Assembly: GCA_025999935.1 (NCBI GenBank)
Contig: BNXY01000072.1
Span: forward strand, 1-8,956
Length of the DNA: 8,956 nucleotides
Reading direction: 5' to 3'
DNA from: Bacteroidia bacterium
Lineage (GTDB): Bacteria > Bacteroidota > Bacteroidia > Bacteroidales > Azobacteroidaceae
The translations under genes were made by a program, and so were the position numbers. Each line of letters starts with the position of its first letter. Position 1 is the stretch's first letter. Positions 6,165 to 8,956 of this stretch are shown in pieces. The notes beneath the pieces are model-generated. The model searched no databases. It worked only from the letters and a program-made list of their open reading frames with translations, and was not told the DNA's origin.

Positions 6165-7298
6165 TCACGGCTTCATTGTTAAAACTATCCGCTCGCATGC
6201 CCTCCCATCCCCATAAGGATTATGCGCTTCCGACATCTGATTATATAAACCTTGGTCTTTCAGCAACAATTCCACATTCTCTACTATGGCTTCCACATCC
6301 GTCCCAACCAATTTCACCGTCCCTGCTTCCACTGCCTCCGGCCGTTCCGTGGTATTCCGCATCACGAGAACGGGTTTACCCAATGAAGGCGCTTCTTCCT
6401 GCACCCCGCCACTATCCGTCAAAATAAGGTACGAATGTTGCATCATATACACAAACGGCAAATAATCCAAAGGTGAAATCAAATAAATATTCGGAACATC
6501 TGCCAATAATTCATACACCGGTTTTTGTACATTCGGATTCAAATGTACCGGGTACACAATATCCATCTCCGGATGAGCAACGGCAATCTCTTTCAGTGCC
6601 TTACATATTTGCAAAAATCCATCGCCGAAATTTTCCCGCCGATGTCCGGTTACGAGAATGTATTTTTTGTTTTCTTGCGGTTTATAGCCTTTTTCTTCTA
6701 TTTCTGTCACAATCTTTTCTTGCAAACTCGGCTTCGTCTTAATAATGTCAACCGCCATCAATAGAGCATCAATTACCGAATTTCCAGTTACATAGATTTT
6801 ACTTTCATCTATCTTTTCCTGCAAAAGATTGTTTTTAGACATCTCAGTGGGGGCAAAACAATAATCACATAAACGGTCGGTCAGTTGCCGGTTCATTTCT
6901 TCCGGCCAAGGCGAATAAAGATTATAGGTTCTTAGCCCGGCCTCTACATGAGCTACTTTGATTTGTTGATAAAACGCCGCAATAGTTGCAGCCATCGAAG
7001 TTGTCGTATCGCCATGTACAAAAACGATTTCCGGCTGAAACGATTTCAACACATCCCGCATCCCTAAAAGCACTTTCGATGTAATATCGTATAAATCCTG
7101 ATTGGGCGCCATAATGTTCAAGTCATAATCCGGTTGAATGTCAAACACTTCCAATACCTGATCCAACATTTGCCGGTGCTGACCGGTTACACATACTTTG
7201 GTGTCGAATTTTTCGGGATATTTCTGAAATTCCTTAACCAAAGGCGCCATTTTAATGGCTTCGGGGCGTGTGCCGAAAACAAGTAATATTTTTTTCAT
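6165..7298 (-). CDS. wecB: UDP-N-acetylglucosamine 2-epimerase (non-hydrolysing)
   Basis: Interconverts UDP-GlcNAc and UDP-ManNAc in the cytoplasm, feeding the neighbouring dehydrogenase. The 377-residue product is normal in length (E. coli WecB is about the same) and has the family signatures in order: [13 protein letters not shown] (8-20), HGDTTTSMA (95-103), AHVEAGLRT (116-124), WPEE (131-134), [11 protein letters not shown] (217-227, with the catalytic-type His219) and [18 protein letters not shown] near the C-terminus. I choose ATG 7298 instead of TTG 7313 because it gives an ATGA overlap with the wecC stop, mirroring the upxY/wecC junction. The 3' third is duplicated as a broken copy at 2133-2522. 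Downstream, 161 bases separate it from the ATPase start, and no terminator is obvious there. Confidence 0.95.
   Translation of the reverse strand: MKKILLVFGTRPEAIKMAPLVKEFQKYPEKFDTKVCVTGQHRQMLDQVLEVFDIQPDYDLNIMAPNQDLYDITSKVLLGMRDVLKSFQPEIVFVHGDTTTSMAATIAAFYQQIKVAHVEAGLRTYNLYSPWPEEMNRQLTDRLCDYCFAPTEMSKNNLLQEKIDESKIYVTGNSVIDALLMAVDIIKTKPSLQEKIVTEIEEKGYKPQENKKYILVTGHRRENFGDGFLQICKALKEIAVAHPEMDIVYPVHLNPNVQKPVYELLADVPNIYLISPLDYLPFVYMMQHSYLILTDSGGVQEEAPSLGKPVLVMRNTTERPEAVEAGTVKLVGTDVEAIVENVELLLKDQGLYNQMSEAHNPYGDGRACERIVLTMKP
6184..6548 (-). repeat. Copy B of wecB 3'-end direct repeat, within intact wecB
   Basis: Partner of 2158-2522 (same orientation, 365 bp, no gaps). The last 19 bases of wecB, 6165-6183, coding the LTMKP tail and stop, are outside the repeat, so the two copies diverge just before the stop codon. 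Confidence 0.9.
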
Positions 7299-8512
7299 TT
7301 TCTTATTCCGCAAAAATCCAATTCTATTTTGGAATTATCTTTCTGTATGTCGTAGAACGGTTTATGTCCTACTAACCATGCCACAATATCCGCTTTTTGA
7401 TATGCCTCCCGATATTCCGTCAGATTGTATGTTTTATGTTCGGAAATATTCGGTTCTACGACCAACACTTCTGCATTGGATTCGCTTAATATCCGGGATG
7501 TTATATATTTGGCAGGCGATTCGCGCAAGTCGTCAATATCCGGCTTGAAAGCCAAGCCCATACAAGCCACTACGGGTTCCCTTCCGTTTGCTGTTTCAAA
7601 TTGCCGGGCGGTTTCTATTACCCGGTTAGCGCACCAGTCGGCTTTATAATCGTTGGTTTCCCGCGAACGTTTGATGATTTGAGCCTGTTCCGGATAATCC
7701 GAAACAATAAACCACGGGTCAACGGCAATACAATGTCCGCCGACTCCCGATCCGGGTTGCAGGATATTTACCCGTGGATGCTTGTTGGCCAATGCAATCA
7801 ATTCCCAAACATTAATACCGGCTTTATCGCAAATCATGGATAACTCGTTGGCGAAAGCGATTTGTACGTCGCGCGAAGAATTTTCCGTCAGTTTGCACAT
7901 TTCGGCTGTCCGCGCATTGGTCGGATGTAAAGTTCCCTTCACAAAACGAGCGTAAAATTCAATGGCTTTTTGTGTTGATTCGGGATTGATACCGCCGATT
8001 ACGCGGTCGTTGTGTTCCAGTTCATAAATCACATTTCCCGGTAAAACCCGTTCGGGACAGTATGCAATATAGATTTTATCTTTCAATTCCGGTCGTTCCT
8101 TCCAAATCAAAGCGGCCATTTTCTCGGTGGTCATCACCGGTGAAGTGGATTCAATTACAAATAAATCCCCGGCTTTCAAATACGGGATAACCATTCTCGT
8201 AGCAGATTCTACATAAGAAATATCCGCCCTGTGATTTTGTTTGAAAGGAGTTGGAACTACAATAAAATAGGCATTGGCAATTTGGGGTTTTACGGCTGCC
8301 TTTAGTTGCCCCGATTCAATTACCTTTTTTACTAATTCACCTAAATGAGGCTCTACTATATGAATTTCTCCCCGATTGATGGTTTCAACTACGGTTGGAT
8401 TAACATCCACGCCTAAAACGGTTAATCCTTTGGATGCTGCAAATGCCGCAGTGGGAAGGCCGATATAGCCTAAACCCATAAAAACGGCGTCAATGTTTTG
8501 TTTTTGTATCAT
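7295..8512 (-). CDS. wecC: UDP-N-acetyl-D-mannosamine 6-dehydrogenase
   Basis: Oxidises UDP-ManNAc to UDP-ManNAcA with two NAD+, a cytoplasmic step giving an acidic sugar donor. The 405-residue protein has the NAD-binding GLGYIGLP motif (13-20), VVPTPF (85-90), ESTSPV (121-126), [10 protein letters not shown] (150-159), the K207-LTENSSRD segment (catalytic-type lysine and asparagine) and [15 protein letters not shown] (254-268) with the catalytic Cys261. The C-terminal nucleotide domain starts near [16 protein letters not shown] (318-333). This [11 protein letters not shown] form and the pairing with wecB favour ManNAc over the Glc or GlcNAc dehydrogenases. ATGA overlaps join it to upxY (8509-8512) and to wecB (7295-7298), so the three form one translationally coupled operon. 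Nothing appears broken. Confidence 0.93.
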   Translation of the reverse strand: MIQKQNIDAVFMGLGYIGLPTAAFAASKGLTVLGVDVNPTVVETINRGEIHIVEPHLGELVKKVIESGQLKAAVKPQIANAYFIVVPTPFKQNHRADISYVESATRMVIPYLKAGDLFVIESTSPVMTTEKMAALIWKERPELKDKIYIAYCPERVLPGNVIYELEHNDRVIGGINPESTQKAIEFYARFVKGTLHPTNARTAEMCKLTENSSRDVQIAFANELSMICDKAGINVWELIALANKHPRVNILQPGSGVGGHCIAVDPWFIVSDYPEQAQIIKRSRETNDYKADWCANRVIETARQFETANGREPVVACMGLAFKPDIDDLRESPAKYITSRILSESNAEVLVVEPNISEHKTYNLTEYREAYQKADIVAWLVGHKPFYDIQKDNSKIELDFCGIRK

Positions 8513-8956
8513 ATTTTATTTTCTATTACCTCCATATACTCCATCGGAATAAACGTCATAGCCAGCGTACAAACGCCCTCCAACTTCACAATCACCCGTT
8601 TATGCCCTTTCACCCGCATCAAGTCGCCTTCAATCCCTTTGAATTTGCCTTCCTTTACCCGCACTTTGCCCAGATACCGCGCATTCGGGAGTTTGTCTAT
8701 CAGAATCGTTTCGTCCCAATAGTTGGATATAAACCGGAAGTTTTCTATCTGTTTATCCGGAATCACCTGAAATTGTCCCGTTCCTGCGCCATAGAGATAG
8801 GAAATCTTATAGCCCGATTCAGCCGGCAGCGACAACGCCGTTTCATGATCCGTGCGGACAAACACAAATCCCGGTATCACCGGCTGGTCGCCTTGGAAAG
8901 GAATGCAATGTTCGACCCCTTTATTTTCTAAATAATTTTTGATTTTTTTCTCGGTA
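8509..8956 (-). CDS. UpxY-like NusG-family transcription antiterminator, 5' end outside the window
   Basis: The frame is open through position 8956, adding about 25 residues before the internal GTG at 8880, so the true start is outside the window; a GTG start would cut the NusG fold. The visible 148 residues show the NusG N-terminal pattern (EKKIKNYLENKGVEHCIPF, then VIPGFVFVRTDHE) and a C-terminal KOW domain (VRVKEGKFKGIEGDLMRVKG, VIVKLEG). In Bacteroides the first gene of each capsule operon encodes such an UpxY protein, which lets RNA polymerase pass through the operon's leader; the same role is inferred here. No UpxZ gene follows; wecC overlaps directly by ATGA. Only about 15-20 N-terminal residues are probably missing. 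Confidence 0.85.
   Translation of the reverse strand, partial: TEKKIKNYLENKGVEHCIPFQGDQPVIPGFVFVRTDHETALSLPAESGYKISYLYGAGTGQFQVIPDKQIENFRFISNYWDETILIDKLPNARYLGKVRVKEGKFKGIEGDLMRVKGHKRVIVKLEGVCTLAMTFIPMEYMEVIENKI

Noticed and set aside
7299..7313. TTG start of wecB at 7313
   Set aside because: The ATG at 7298 gives the usual WecB N-terminus and the ATGA overlap with wecC.
8509..8880. UpxY-like gene starting at GTG 8880
   Set aside because: The frame stays open to the window edge and the upstream residues match the NusG N-terminal fold, so the gene is partial, not short.

Overview
This window looks like part of a surface-polysaccharide (capsule or O-antigen) locus from a member of the Bacteroidales. 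Three things point there. A NusG-like antiterminator of the UpxY type heads the operon. Promoters have the Bacteroidetes form TTTG-N20-TAnnTTTG instead of the sigma70 form. Protein relatives recalled from memory are mostly Bacteroides-like. Every gene I accept is on the minus strand, so transcription runs from the right edge to the left.

Right part (8956 to 6165): the 3' part of upxY, then wecC (UDP-ManNAc 6-dehydrogenase) and wecB (UDP-GlcNAc 2-epimerase). These are joined by two 4-base ATGA stop/start overlaps. WecB makes UDP-ManNAc and WecC oxidises it to UDP-ManNAcA, a sugar donor for the polysaccharide.

Middle part (about 6183 to 2523): an accessory segment of about 3.7 kb that interrupts the polysaccharide operon. 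It holds an AAA/STAND-like ATPase with its own promoter inside a tandem palindromic repeat. Next comes a scrap zone with a decayed IS630-like transposase and a chimeric remnant (flippase N-terminus joined to a nucleotide-sugar dehydrogenase C-terminus). Then comes a toxin-antitoxin pair (HTH-Panacea antitoxin and RelE/ParE-like toxin) with a good promoter and palindromic operator, and finally a GNAT acetyltransferase whose 5' end looks damaged or frameshifted.

Left part (2522 to 1): a second, broken copy of the 3' third of wecB (365 bp aligned without gaps to the intact gene, one in-frame TAG). Its stop overlaps the start of a Wzx-type flippase. A membrane protein resembling the N-terminal half of a Wzy polymerase follows and is cut at position 127 by what looks like the end of an IS66-type insertion sequence running off the left edge.

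The likely history is an operon upxY-wecC-wecB-wzx-wzy-... that was opened at the end of wecB by recombination or insertion, leaving a wecB fragment on the far side, and later hit by an IS in wzy. Wzx and Wzy are visibly more AT-rich than upxY/wecC/wecB, as is common for the strain-specific part of such loci. All assignments come from reading the sequence; no database search was possible.
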